Notes: generated from the letters alone by a model not told the origin. A stretch of DNA of 64,000 bases from JAXMCK01 sp046349395 (GCA_046349395.1 JAXMCK010000005.1:682001-746000); one strand, 5' to 3'. Positions 31,557-40,585 are shown, counted from the first letter of the stretch. A program made the numbers and translations.

Positions 31557-34500
31557 TCTCCGAATTCTTCATCGACCGGCCGATCTTCGCCAACGTCATC
31601 GGCATCATCTTCATCGTGCTGGGGCTCGTCGCCCTGCAGGCCCTGCCGGTCGCGCAATATCCGAACATTACCCCGCCGACGATCCAGGTCTCGACGAACT
31701 ATCCGGGTGCCAGTGCCGCCACCATCGCGCAGACGGTCGGCATCCCGCTGGAGAACGCGGTCAACGGCACCGAGAACGCGATCTACTACAGCTCGACGAG
31801 CAGCAGTGCCGGCCAGTATACGCTGACGATCAGCTTCTCGGTCGGCACCGATCTCGACAAGGCACTGAGCCTCGTCCAGAACAGCGTCAGCGGCGCCCTG
31901 TCACAGTTGCCGCAGAGCGTCTACCAGCAGGGTGTGACGGTCAAGCAGGTCTCGACCAACATCCTGCTCGTCGTCAGCCTGTATTCGGACGACGACCGGT
32001 TCGACGAGACCTATCTCTCGAACTACGCCGTCATCAATTTGCAGTATCCGGTCGGCCGCCTGCCCGGTGTGGGGCAGGTCAACGTGCTGGGTGCCGGGCC
32101 CTATGCCATGCGCATCTGGCTCGATCCGCAGAAGCTGCAGACCTACGGGCTCAGCATCGCCGATGTGCAGCAGGCGGTACAGGCCCAGACGACGCAGATC
32201 ACGGGCGGTCAGCTCGGCGTTCCCCCCGTCCCACCGACCCAGACGTTCCAACTGACGATCGACGCGCTGGGCCGGCTCAGCGATGTCGAGCAGTTCGAGA
32301 ACATCATCGTCAAGACGGTCGCCGGCGACTCCAGCACGTCGGGCAGCAACACGGCGCAACTCGTCCGCATCAAGGACATCGCCCGGGTCGAACTGAGCCA
32401 GCAGGACTTCTCGAACTTCGCCGGCCTGTCCGGCCACAAAGCCGGCCACCTCATCATCTACTCGCTGCCGGGTGCGAACGCTCTCAGCACGGCAAAGGCC
32501 GTGCGGGACCAGATCCAGCAGCTCTCCGGGGTGTTCCCGCAGGGGTTGAAGTACGGGATCGTCTTCGACACGACGACCTTCATCGGCGACGCGATCAACG
32601 CCGTCTACCAGACGCTGATCGAGGCCGGCATCCTCGTCCTCATCGTCATCATGATGTTCCTGCAGAGCTTCCGGGCGGTGCTGGTGCCGGCGACGACGGT
32701 GCCGGTCACGATCATCGGCGCCTTCGCGGCGATGGCGGCGCTCGGCTTTAGCATCAACCTGATGACGTTGTTCGCGCTCATCCTCGCCATCGGCATCGTG
32801 GTCGATGACGCGATCGTCGTCGTGGAGAACAGCTCGCATTTCATCGAGACCGGCATGTCGCCCCGCGATTCGGCGGCGAAGGCGATGTCGGAGCTGATCG
32901 GCCCGATCCTCGGCGTGACACTGGTGCTCACCGCCGTGTTCCTGCCGGCGGCCTTCCTCCCCGGCATCACGGGCCAACTCTTCCGCCAGTTCGCTCTCGT
33001 CATCGCCGCGACGGCCGTCATCAGCGCCATCAACGCGATGACGCTGAAGCCGGCGCAGTGTGCCAGCTTCCTGCGTCCGCCGAAGCCCGGCGGACCGTCG
33101 AAGCTGAACCGCATCCTGTTCGGCTGGTTCGACGGCGTCTTCAACTTCCTGCAGCGGATCTATGTCGGCGTGGTCCGCTTCATGGTCGGCCACGCCTTCC
33201 TCTTCATGCTCGTGTTCTTCGCCATCGTCGGCCTCGCCGGCTGGCAGTTCACGAAGGTGCCGACGGGCTTCTTGCCCGACGAGGACCAGGGCTACTGCAT
33301 CATCGCGGCCGAACTGCCGCCCGGCGCCTCGCGGCCACGCGTGCAGGCGGTCGCCGACAAGATCACGGCCGTCCTGAAGGAGGCACCCGGCATCACCGGC
33401 TGGGTGACCATGGGCGGCTACTCGATCCTGGACAGTGCCAGCATCCCACAGGCGATCGCGGTCTTCCCGGTCTACCAGTCCTTCGCCCAGCGCGGGGACA
33501 AGCTCACGCAGGAGGTCATCGTCGGCAATCTCCGCCGCCAGCTGGCGGCGATCCAGGAAGCCTTCGTGATGGTGGTCATTCCGCCGGCGATCCCCGGCAT
33601 CGGCCAGTCCGGCGGCTTCCAGATGATGCTGCAGGACCGGGCCGGCCTAGGGCTGGCCGAGTTGCAGAAGGCCACCCAGGCGCTGCTCGCCGCCGCCCGC
33701 GACCAGACCGGGCTTCTCGGCGTCGCGACGACGTTCAGCGCCAACTCGCCGCAGCTCTTCCTCGACATCAACCGGACGCAGATGGAATCGTCCAAGGTGT
33801 CGATGAACGATCTGACCTCGGCGATCGAAGGCTATCTGGGCTCGTCCTTCGTCAACTTCTTCAACAAGTTCGGGCAGGTGTTCCAGATCTACCTGCAGGC
33901 GGACGCACCCTACCGACTCAACACGAACGACCTGCTCAACCTCTACGCCAAGAGCCAGACCGGCGAGATGGTGCCGTTCGGTGCCCTGATGGACGTGCGC
34001 ACGCAGCTCAGCGCCGACCTCGTCACCCGCTACAATCTCTACGATGCGGCGCCGATCTTCGGCGGTGCCGCACCCGGCTTCAGCTCCGGCCAGTCGCTGT
34101 CGCTGATGGAGCAGGCGGCCGCCCAGAGCCTTCCCCGTGGCACCGGTTACGAGTGGACCGGCATGGCCTACCAGGAGAAGCTGATCGGCAATCAGGCCTA
34201 CTTCATCTACGCCCTGTCGATCCTGCTCGTGTATCTGGTGCTGGCCGCCCAGTACGAAAGCTGGCTGAACCCGCTGGCGGTCATCGCCGCCGTGCCGATG
34301 GCGATGGTGGGCGTGCTGGCCGCCCTCATGATCCGCGACTTCGACAACAATCTCTACACGCAGATCGGCCTCGTCTTGATGATCGCCCTGGCGGCGAAGA
34401 ACGCGATCCTCGTCGTGGAGTTCGCGCGCGACCTGCGCAAGGAGGGCAAGGAGATCGCGGAAGCCGCCGTCGAGGCGACGCACCGCCGGTTCCGACCCGT

Positions 34501-34744
34501 GATGATGACGTCCATCGCCTTCACCCTCGGCGTCGTGCCGCTGCTGACGGCGACGGGTGCGGGTGCCGCCAGCCAGCAGGCGATCGGCACCGTCGTGTTC
34601 GGCGGCATGATCGCGTCGACGTTCCTGGCCCTGCCCTTCGTGCCGGTATTCTACGTGCTCACCGAGAAGCTGTCGGAGCGGTTCAGCGGCGGCGGCAAGG
34701 CTGCGACCACGCCACCACCCGCCGCGGCTCCCGCGCAGACCTGA
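31553..34744 (+). CDS. RND multidrug efflux transporter permease (AcrB/HAE1 type)
   Basis: 1063 aa proton-driven inner-membrane transporter. The start FIDRPIFANVIGIIFIVLGLVALQ and the porter motif PNITPPTIQVSTNYPGAS are those of HAE1 pumps. The proton-relay Asp pair is in GIVVDDAIVVVEN (TM4). The second half repeats the fold (PTGFLPDEDQGYCIIAAELP; VYLVLAAQYESW; LTATGAGAASQQAIG). It would expel hydrophobic or amphiphilic compounds with the adaptor and channel encoded upstream. A hairpin terminator follows. No regulator gene is adjacent; the glycosyltransferase/monooxygenase operon just upstream is co-directional but separated by 114 bases. Confidence 0.93.
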   Translation: MISEFFIDRPIFANVIGIIFIVLGLVALQALPVAQYPNITPPTIQVSTNYPGASAATIAQTVGIPLENAVNGTENAIYYSSTSSSAGQYTLTISFSVGTDLDKALSLVQNSVSGALSQLPQSVYQQGVTVKQVSTNILLVVSLYSDDDRFDETYLSNYAVINLQYPVGRLPGVGQVNVLGAGPYAMRIWLDPQKLQTYGLSIADVQQAVQAQTTQITGGQLGVPPVPPTQTFQLTIDALGRLSDVEQFENIIVKTVAGDSSTSGSNTAQLVRIKDIARVELSQQDFSNFAGLSGHKAGHLIIYSLPGANALSTAKAVRDQIQQLSGVFPQGLKYGIVFDTTTFIGDAINAVYQTLIEAGILVLIVIMMFLQSFRAVLVPATTVPVTIIGAFAAMAALGFSINLMTLFALILAIGIVVDDAIVVVENSSHFIETGMSPRDSAAKAMSELIGPILGVTLVLTAVFLPAAFLPGITGQLFRQFALVIAATAVISAINAMTLKPAQCASFLRPPKPGGPSKLNRILFGWFDGVFNFLQRIYVGVVRFMVGHAFLFMLVFFAIVGLAGWQFTKVPTGFLPDEDQGYCIIAAELPPGASRPRVQAVADKITAVLKEAPGITGWVTMGGYSILDSASIPQAIAVFPVYQSFAQRGDKLTQEVIVGNLRRQLAAIQEAFVMVVIPPAIPGIGQSGGFQMMLQDRAGLGLAELQKATQALLAAARDQTGLLGVATTFSANSPQLFLDINRTQMESSKVSMNDLTSAIEGYLGSSFVNFFNKFGQVFQIYLQADAPYRLNTNDLLNLYAKSQTGEMVPFGALMDVRTQLSADLVTRYNLYDAAPIFGGAAPGFSSGQSLSLMEQAAAQSLPRGTGYEWTGMAYQEKLIGNQAYFIYALSILLVYLVLAAQYESWLNPLAVIAAVPMAMVGVLAALMIRDFDNNLYTQIGLVLMIALAAKNAILVVEFARDLRKEGKEIAEAAVEATHRRFRPVMMTSIAFTLGVVPLLTATGAGAASQQAIGTVVFGGMIASTFLALPFVPVFYVLTEKLSERFSGGGKAATTPPPAAAPAQT

Positions 34745-34758
34745 GCGTCGATAGGCGG

Positions 34759-34779
34759 GGCGTATCGAGCCGATACGCC
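34759..34779 (+). terminator. Hairpin after the RND efflux operon
   Basis: GGCGTATCG (34759-34767) and CGATACGCC (34771-34779) pair around AGC, 15 bases after the transporter stop. A pyrimidine stretch with four T's follows ten bases later rather than at the stem, so termination is plausible but may need Rho. Confidence 0.55.
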
Positions 34780-34841
34780 GCTATCCCTTTTCCCCGTGGC
34801 GTCCGGCGCGCATGGTGCCGGAGCACCATCGGATCCGGACC

Positions 34842-35489
34842 ATGTCGCTGAAAGACGCTCTCGACGCCGTGAGACAGGCCAGTGTCGCACGGCACGATCC
34901 GCGCTTGCGTCAGATGTTCGACGCGGCGGTCGAACGACTGCGGATGGTGCAGATCGCCGAGCACGCGATCGGCGTGGGCGACATGATACCCGACTTCGAC
35001 CTGCCCGATGCGGAGGGCCGGCGGTACCGGAGCGGCGAGATCCTCGCCGACGGTCCGCTGGTACTCGTCTTCGTGCGTGGCGGCTGGTGCCCCTACTGTG
35101 ACATGGCGCTGAAGGCACTCGACGAGGCCAGCAGCGAGATCGCTGCCGCGGGGGCGACGCTCGTGGTGGTCACGCCGGAACGGCAGGAGGTGATGGCGCG
35201 GACGGCCGCCGAGAAGGCGCCGCATTTGACGCTCGTGAGCGATTCGAACGAGACCTATGCGGCCTTGTGCGGGCTGACGTTCACCATGCCCGAGGACATC
35301 GTGGCGTTCTACACGAGCCAGGGTCGCGACCTGCCGTCCCGTCACGCCGGGGCGGGCTGGGAGCTGCCGGTGCCGGCCGCCTATGTGGTGGCACGCGACG
35401 GCACCGTCGTGGCGGCACATGTCGATCCGGACTGGACCGTGCGGGCCGAGCCTGCCGACCTGATCGCGGCGGTACGGGCGCTGCCCTAG
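34842..35489 (+). CDS. Peroxiredoxin-like AhpC/TSA family protein
   Basis: 215 aa thioredoxin-fold protein of the 'peroxiredoxin-like' group. The active site GGWCPYC (Cys83 and Cys86) lies after the strand LVLVFVRG, a CxxC where typical peroxiredoxins have one peroxidatic Cys in PxxxTxxC; reduction of peroxides or disulfides is the likely chemistry. The N-terminal 45 residues are an extra helical region (LRQMFDAAVERLRMVQIAEHA). Start at 34842 follows GGA four bases upstream; a GTG/ATG at 34812 is in frame but close to the terminator. The stop codon lies inside a large palindrome at 35486. The convergent LysR gene ends 98 bases on. Confidence 0.84.
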   Translation: MSLKDALDAVRQASVARHDPRLRQMFDAAVERLRMVQIAEHAIGVGDMIPDFDLPDAEGRRYRSGEILADGPLVLVFVRGGWCPYCDMALKALDEASSEIAAAGATLVVVTPERQEVMARTAAEKAPHLTLVSDSNETYAALCGLTFTMPEDIVAFYTSQGRDLPSRHAGAGWELPVPAAYVVARDGTVVAAHVDPDWTVRAEPADLIAAVRALP

Positions 35490-35520
35490 ACCGTGTTCGG
35501 TCCGACCGAACACGGTCTAG
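35486..35520. repeat. 35-base near-perfect palindrome overlapping a stop codon
   Basis: CTAGACCGTGTTCGGTC (35486-35502) and GACCGAACACGGTCTAG (35504-35520) are a 17-base perfect inverted repeat around a single C. The left arm contains the TAG stop of the peroxiredoxin gene. It lies between converging genes, so it can end transcription in both directions; its length and perfection also fit a dispersed palindromic element. No second copy was noticed in the window. Confidence 0.7.
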
Positions 35521-35586
35521 GTTGCTCGTTGCCTACCGGCCATCGGCCTACTTGAGGCCCGCGTTCCCGCTCAGCGCGAAATCGCC

Positions 35587-36489
35587 TTAGGCGGCGGTGG
35601 ACTCGGCCCAGGGGCGCGACGGCCGTAGGGCGATGTCGACGAAGGCCTTCACGGGCGGCGAGTAGAGCCGGCCGCGCTTCGTTGCGAGGTTCAGGGAACG
35701 GTCGAGGAGCGGCTCGGTCAGCAGCTTCGTCTCGAGACCTTCCAGCACACCGAGCCTGGCACCTGCGGAGAGCACGCCCACGCCGGCGCCCGCCCGGACG
35801 AGGTCGTGCAGCCAGTGGACGTTGGCAGCCATGACGCGGGGCCGGGCACCCAGATGGCGTTCCGCGAGCAGGCGCTCGGTCGCCTCCCACAGCTCGCAGG
35901 CCTCGCAGCAGATTAGCGGCTCGCCTTCGAGATCGGCGAGATCGACGAGCTCCGCCGCGGCGAGGCGATGTTCGGCCGGCAGGACGACCTGCAGCCTGTC
36001 CTGGGTGAGCGGGTAATAGTGCAGGTCATCGATGTCGTGGGGACGCGCCGGTACCACGACGATCTCGAGATCGCCGCCACGCAGCGCATCGGCCAGCGCC
36101 TTCGGCCGGTCCTCGATCAGCGTGATCTCGGCATCGGGATGGCCCGTGAGGAAGCTCGACAGGGCACGGTCGAGGGGTGCCAGCGGGGCGCCGCGCGTGA
36201 TGCCGAGCTTCAGCTTCGCCGAGTGCAGCTTGGCGAAGGCCTTGGCCCGGGTCTGCGTCGCCTGCGCCTGGGCCCACAGCTCGCGCAAATGCGGCTCGGT
36301 CACCCTGCCGAGCTCGGACAGGTGCGAGTTGTTGCGCTCACGATTGAACAGCGGGCCGCCGAGTTCGTCCTCGAGCAGCTTGATCGCACGGGTGAGCGAG
36401 GGCTGCGAGACGTTGCAGCGCTCGGCGGCGCGCGTGAAGTTCTTCGTCTCGCACAGCGCCAGGAAGTAGCGAACCTGGTGCATCTCCAT
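35587..36489 (-). CDS. LysR family transcriptional regulator
   Basis: 300 aa. N-terminal LysR winged helix (MHQVRYFLALCETKNFTRAAERCNVSQPSLTRAIKLLEDELGGPLFNRE, residues 3-50) then the effector domain with a two-lobe periplasmic-binding fold. The cysteine pair ICCEACELW (about residues 193-201) sits in the effector domain; OxyR also uses cysteines here, though the spacing differs, so a redox signal is only a thought. It is divergent from the 3-hydroxybutyrate dehydrogenase gene with a strong inverted repeat in between, its probable operator, and converges with the peroxiredoxin gene. Confidence 0.9.
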   Translation of the reverse strand: MEMHQVRYFLALCETKNFTRAAERCNVSQPSLTRAIKLLEDELGGPLFNRERNNSHLSELGRVTEPHLRELWAQAQATQTRAKAFAKLHSAKLKLGITRGAPLAPLDRALSSFLTGHPDAEITLIEDRPKALADALRGGDLEIVVVPARPHDIDDLHYYPLTQDRLQVVLPAEHRLAAAELVDLADLEGEPLICCEACELWEATERLLAERHLGARPRVMAANVHWLHDLVRAGAGVGVLSAGARLGVLEGLETKLLTEPLLDRSLNLATKRGRLYSPPVKAFVDIALRPSRPWAESTAA

Positions 36490-36572
36490 CGATTTTCTCC
36501 GCCCGGGCGATCTCGCCCGGCCCCACTATCCGCGCGCCGGCGTCGAGGAACAATCACCGCGAGGTGATGGAG

Positions 36573-36593
36573 CCGATAGCCCGGTGCTATCGG
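36573..36593. promoter_or_regulatory. LysR-type box: CCGATAGC-N5-GCTATCGG
   Basis: Perfect eight-base inverted repeat with five-base spacer between the divergent LysR gene (start 36489) and the dehydrogenase gene (start 36693). Its core ATAG-N7-CTAT has the T-N11-A geometry of LysR-type sites and the outline of an OxyR half site, though the inner bases OxyR prefers are not there. Site seen; binding protein inferred from position. Confidence 0.55.
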
Positions 36594-36692
36594 AACCCGA
36601 GAAAGCGGGCATTTCCGCTTCGAGGGCGATCGACGGAAGCTCCGGGATGGGAGGCGATGGTGCGCTCCCGACGAAAAACGGAGCTTCGACGC

Positions 36693-37529
36693 ATGCTGGC
36701 GACCCATCCCGACATCCGCGTGGGGCCGGCACCTCTGCCCCGCCGTGCACTCAGCGGACGCGTGGCCCTCGTCACCGGCTCGACCAGCGGCATCGGCCTC
36801 GGCATCGCGAAGGCGCTGGCCGCCGAGGGTGCCGACGTCATGCTGCACGGTCTTGGTGATCGCGCGGCCTTCACCGCGCTGTGTGACGACTTGAGTGCCC
36901 GCCACGGCGTACGGGTCGACCTCGTCGCGGCCGACCTAGGGGAACCCGGTGCCGTCGCCGCGACGGTGGAACGGACCATCACCGGGCTGGGGCGCGTGGA
37001 CATTCTCGTGAACAATGCCGGCATCCAGCACGTCGCACCCTTGCAGACCTTCCCCACCGAGAAGTGGGACGCGATCCTGGCCGTGAACCTCTCGGCCGCG
37101 TTCCACGCCATGCAGGCGGCCCTGCCCGGCATGACCGAGCGACGCTGGGGGCGCATCGTCAACATCGCCTCGGCGCACGGCCTCGTCGCCTCGCCCTTCA
37201 AGTCGGCCTACGTCGCGGCCAAGCACGGCCTGCTCGGGCTGACGAAGACGGCGGCGTTGGAGACGGCGCAGACCGGTGTGACGGTGAACGCGGTCTGTCC
37301 GGGCTATGTCTGGACCCCGCTCGTCGAAAAGCAGATCGAGGAGCAGGCGGCCGCCCACGGCATCGCCCGTGATGCCGTCATCCGCGACGTCCTCCTGAAG
37401 GAACAGCCGAACCGCCGCTTCACGACCGTCGAGGAGATCGGCGGGGCGGTCGCTTTCCTCTGCTCGGAGAACGCCGCCTCCATGACCGGTGCGAGCCTCG
37501 CCATCGACGGCGGCTGGACGGCGCACTGA
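36693..37529 (+). CDS. D-3-hydroxybutyrate dehydrogenase-like short-chain dehydrogenase
   Basis: 278 aa NAD(H)-dependent SDR. Nucleotide site TGSTSGIGLGIA (about residues 26-37), NNAG at about 106, and the catalytic Ser-Tyr-Lys in IASAHGL and SAYVAAKHGLLG. The stretch QHVAPLQTFPTEKWD and EKQIEEQAAAHGI (lid) are typical of 3-hydroxybutyrate dehydrogenase, which interconverts 3-hydroxybutyrate and acetoacetate in PHB/ketone-body use. GGAG lies 9 bases before the chosen ATG; an ATG at 36657 is in frame but too close to its ribosome site. About 18 residues longer at the N-terminus than usual. It is followed after 26 bases by the patatin-like gene. Confidence 0.87.
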   Translation: MLATHPDIRVGPAPLPRRALSGRVALVTGSTSGIGLGIAKALAAEGADVMLHGLGDRAAFTALCDDLSARHGVRVDLVAADLGEPGAVAATVERTITGLGRVDILVNNAGIQHVAPLQTFPTEKWDAILAVNLSAAFHAMQAALPGMTERRWGRIVNIASAHGLVASPFKSAYVAAKHGLLGLTKTAALETAQTGVTVNAVCPGYVWTPLVEKQIEEQAAAHGIARDAVIRDVLLKEQPNRRFTTVEEIGGAVAFLCSENAASMTGASLAIDGGWTAH

Positions 37530-37555
37530 GCCCAACGAGACCAGGGAGAGTTCCG

Positions 37556-38635
37556 ATGCTGACGACGCCCGAGGCCCCTGCCCTTCCCAAGGAATCGATG
37601 CAGAGCATGGGCGAGGCCGCGACCGAGGTTCGAACCATCAACCTCGCTTTGCAGGGGGGCGGCGCCCACGGCGCCTTCACCTGGGGGGTGCTCGACCGGT
37701 TGCTGGAGGACGAGCGGATCGGGTTCGAGGGCGTGTCGGCCACGAGTGCCGGGGCGATGAACGCCGCCGTCATGGCCTATGGCATGGCCGAGGGCGGGCG
37801 CGAGGGTGCGCGCAAGGCATTGGCGAGCTTCTGGCGGCGCATCGCGCACGCGGCAGTGTTCAGCCCCCTGCAGCCCTCGCCGATGGACCGGCTGCTCCAC
37901 AATCATCACCTCGACTACTCGCCCGTCTTCCAGATGTTCGAGCTGATGACGCGGCTGTGGTCGCCCTACGAGATGAACCCGACGAACTTCAACCCGCTGC
38001 GCCACGTGCTGGAGCAGTCGGTCGACTTCGAGCGGCTGCGCGAGCGTTGTCCGCTGAAGCTCTTCCTCTCGGCCACGAACGTGCGCAGCGGCAAGGTGCG
38101 GGTGTTCGAGACGAAGGAGATCACGCCCGACGCGGTGCTGGCCTCGGCCTGCCTGCCTTTCATGTTCCAGGCGGTCGAGATCGAGGGCGAGGCCTACTGG
38201 GACGGCGGCTACATGGGCAATCCGGCCCTGTTCCCGCTGATCTACGGCTGCGAGAGCCGCGACGTCGTCGTCGTCCACATCAACCCGCTGCGGCGCGACG
38301 ACCTGCCGAAGAACGCGTCCGAGATCCTGAACCGGATCAACGAGATCAGCTTCAACAGCTCGCTCTTCCGCGAGATGCGGGCGATCGCCTTCGTCAGCCG
38401 GCTGATCGACGACGGGGCGGTCCAGGAAGGTCGCCTCAAGCGGATGCTGATCCACAGCATCGAAGCGCAGGAAGTCATGCAGGGCCTTTCCGTCCTCAGC
38501 AAGCTGAATGCCGACTGGGAGTTTCTGACCCACCTGTTCAGCGACGGCCGCGAGTATGCGGACCGCTGGCTGGAGCAGAATTTCGCTGCCGTCGGTGTCC
38601 GCTCCTCGGTCGACGTGCAAGGCATCTATCTCTGA
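37556..38635 (+). CDS. Patatin-like phospholipase family protein
   Basis: 359 aa serine hydrolase with a Ser-Asp dyad. Oxyanion loop LALQGGGAHGAFTWGVL (residues 30-46), nucleophile elbow SATSAGAMNAA with Ser64, and the DGG of YWDGGYMGNPAL as catalytic Asp. No signal peptide; acts on cytosolic or membrane-surface esters. GGGAGAG lies 6 bases before the ATG, 26 bases after the 3-hydroxybutyrate dehydrogenase stop, so the two are co-transcribed. The pairing points to lipid or polyhydroxybutyrate granule turnover; the substrate is not shown. A terminator follows at 38671. Confidence 0.88.
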   Translation: MLTTPEAPALPKESMQSMGEAATEVRTINLALQGGGAHGAFTWGVLDRLLEDERIGFEGVSATSAGAMNAAVMAYGMAEGGREGARKALASFWRRIAHAAVFSPLQPSPMDRLLHNHHLDYSPVFQMFELMTRLWSPYEMNPTNFNPLRHVLEQSVDFERLRERCPLKLFLSATNVRSGKVRVFETKEITPDAVLASACLPFMFQAVEIEGEAYWDGGYMGNPALFPLIYGCESRDVVVVHINPLRRDDLPKNASEILNRINEISFNSSLFREMRAIAFVSRLIDDGAVQEGRLKRMLIHSIEAQEVMQGLSVLSKLNADWEFLTHLFSDGREYADRWLEQNFAAVGVRSSVDVQGIYL

Positions 38636-38670
38636 GTTCCCCCCCGTCCGGACATCGTCCGGACTCGACT

Positions 38671-38702
38671 GGGCGGCGGCAGCAATGTCGCCGCCCTTTT
38701 CT
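38671..38702 (+). terminator. Rho-independent terminator after the patatin-like gene
   Basis: GGGCGGCG (38671-38678) pairs with CGCCGCCC (38689-38696) with a ten-base loop, followed by TTTTCTT. Just before it, GTCCGGAC occurs twice around ATC, a second small hairpin. Good support for the end of the dehydrogenase-patatin operon. Confidence 0.82.
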
Positions 38703-38834
38703 TCGCCGGACACCACGATAGCCGCCGGCTAAGCTTCCGATCATCGATCGGCATTTCAGCTCGAGGCCGCAATCAAGGACTTTCGTCGACGAGGCCGGAC
38801 AAGCGAGTTCGGCAGCAATGAAGGAACAGACCCG

Positions 38835-39329
38835 ATGAGCAGTCAAAAGTTTCGCGCCGCCCTCTGCTTCCCGGCGATGCTGGCGGCGGCTGTCATGCTG
38901 GTGGGTGGTGCAGCGACGGCCGGCGAGTGCCCGGCCGACAAGGTCATGGCGGATGCACAGAAGCCGGGCCCCAGCAAACCCAAGGGTGTCACCGACACGG
39001 TGCGTGCCTCGATCGACCTCGCGAAGGAAGCACCGGCGCTCGACGGCCGCGACCTGCGCTTGCGCGAGCTCGTCATCAAGCCCGGCGGCATCGTGCCCTG
39101 GCATTCGCACGCCGAGCGGCCGGCGATCATCTACATCGTGAGCGGGACCGTCGTCGAATATGCCAGCACCTGTGCCGTGCCGCTCGTCCACAAGGCGGGC
39201 GATGTGGTGGCAGAGACCCACCCGGTCACGCACTGGTGGCGCAACGAGGGCAAGACGACCGTCAAGCTGCTCTCGGCCGACATCTTCGACGCGCGCGCGG
39301 CCGACAAGGCCAAGGCGCACGTGATGTGA
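38835..39329 (+). CDS. Secreted single-domain cupin protein
   Basis: 164 aa with a Sec signal (about residues 1-29, cut after ATA). The single cupin fold shows motif 1 as GGIVPWHSHAERPAIIYIVSG (two His, Glu) and motif 2 as HKAGDVVAETHPVTHWWRNEG (His), so metal binding is likely. The mature N-terminus (GECPADKVMADAQKPGPSKPKGV) carries a Cys. GGA lies upstream of the ATG. It is 60 bases ahead of the MFS gene and may be co-transcribed. Function unknown: periplasmic dioxygenase, isomerase or binding protein. Confidence 0.82.
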   Translation: MSSQKFRAALCFPAMLAAAVMLVGGAATAGECPADKVMADAQKPGPSKPKGVTDTVRASIDLAKEAPALDGRDLRLRELVIKPGGIVPWHSHAERPAIIYIVSGTVVEYASTCAVPLVHKAGDVVAETHPVTHWWRNEGKTTVKLLSADIFDARAADKAKAHVM

Positions 39330-39388
39330 TCGCTGCGCGGCGGGCCGTCAGTGCCGACCCGCCGCGCCCCTCGAAAGGTCGAACGGTC

Positions 39389-40585
39389 ATGAACGGCATG
39401 GAACAGACGGCTTCGCGGCTGGCGATGCCGCCGACGCTCTCCGCCGAGAGATGGCGTCTCGTCGCCATCGGGCTCATCAGCTTCTTCACGCTCGTCGATC
39501 TTTTCGCGACGCAGGCGATCCTGCCGTCGCTGGCCAAATCCTACGGGGTCACGCCGGCCGCTATGGGCTTCGCGGTGAATGCCAGCATGATCGGCATGGC
39601 GGTCGCCGGGCTCGTCGTCGCCGCAATCAGCCGGCATCTGGACCATCGTCTCGGCGTGACCGCGAGCCTCGTCATGCTGGCGGTGCCGACCGTGCTCCTG
39701 GCCTTCGCGCCGAACCTGACGGTATTCACGCTCCTGCGCGTGGCCCAGGGCCTCTGCATGTCGGCGGCGTTCACGCTGACCATGGCCTATCTGGCCGAGA
39801 GCAGCAGCCCGGCAGGCACGGCCTCGGCGCTGGCGGCCTACGTCACCGGCAACGTGCTGAGCAATCTCGTCGGCCGGCTCGTGTCGGCGGCGGTGGCGGA
39901 TCACTTCGGTCTCGCACCCAACTTCATCTTCTTCGCAGCGCTCAACCTCGTCGGTGCGTGCCTGGCCTACGCGACACTGTCGCGTTGCGAGCGCTGCATG
40001 GCGCCGATGATGATGATGCCGCCCGGGTTCCTCACGGTGTGGCGGGATCACCTTTCCCACCCCGGCCTGCGCGCCGCGTTCGGGGTCGGCTTCCTCCTCC
40101 TCTTCGCCTTCATCGGCACCTTCACCTACGTCAACTTCGTCCTGGTCGGGCAGCCGATCGGCCTCGACCCTATGCAACTGGGTTTCGTCTATCTCGTCTT
40201 TCTGCCGGCGGCGGTGACGACGCCGCTTGCCGGCAGCCTCGTGGCGCGACTTGGCGGGCGGCGTGCGCTCTTCGTCTCGCTCGCCATCGCCGGCATCGGG
40301 CTTCCGCTGCTGCTGCCACCGAGCCTGCCTGCCGTCCTTCTAGGCCTGGCGCTCGTGGGCGTCGGCACGTTCCTCGCACAGGCCGCGGCGACCGGGCTCG
40401 TGGGGCGGCTCGCGATACGCGAGCGGGCGGCGGCGAGCGGACTCTATCTCGGCAGCTACTATCTGGGCGGTCTGGTCGGCACGGCGCTCCTGGGACAGGT
40501 CTTCGATCGACTTGGCTGGACAGCGGTCGTCGCGGTCATCGCCGGCGTGCTGGCAATAGCGGCGGCGTTGGTCCGCCGTCTGTGA
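39389..40585 (+). CDS. MFS transporter
   Basis: 398 aa with twelve hydrophobic helices. Start ATG 39389 is preceded by AAAGG and keeps the short cytosolic N-terminus before helix 1 (LISFFTLVDLFATQAILPSL). The loop between helices 2 and 3 (SRHLDHRLGV) is a variant of MFS motif A, and RVAQGLCMSAAFTL is helix 4 with motif B-like Arg. A Met/Cys-rich central loop (SRCERCMAPMMMMPPG) between helices 6 and 7 is unusual and could bind metal. It probably exports or imports a small molecule; the secreted cupin gene lies just upstream. Confidence 0.87.
   Translation: MNGMEQTASRLAMPPTLSAERWRLVAIGLISFFTLVDLFATQAILPSLAKSYGVTPAAMGFAVNASMIGMAVAGLVVAAISRHLDHRLGVTASLVMLAVPTVLLAFAPNLTVFTLLRVAQGLCMSAAFTLTMAYLAESSSPAGTASALAAYVTGNVLSNLVGRLVSAAVADHFGLAPNFIFFAALNLVGACLAYATLSRCERCMAPMMMMPPGFLTVWRDHLSHPGLRAAFGVGFLLLFAFIGTFTYVNFVLVGQPIGLDPMQLGFVYLVFLPAAVTTPLAGSLVARLGGRRALFVSLAIAGIGLPLLLPPSLPAVLLGLALVGVGTFLAQAAATGLVGRLAIRERAAASGLYLGSYYLGGLVGTALLGQVFDRLGWTAVVAVIAGVLAIAAALVRRL

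Noticed and set aside
31901..33193. Antisense frame inside the RND transporter gene
   Set aside because: Asp/His/Arg low-complexity product opposite a fully motif-complete transporter; no independent support.
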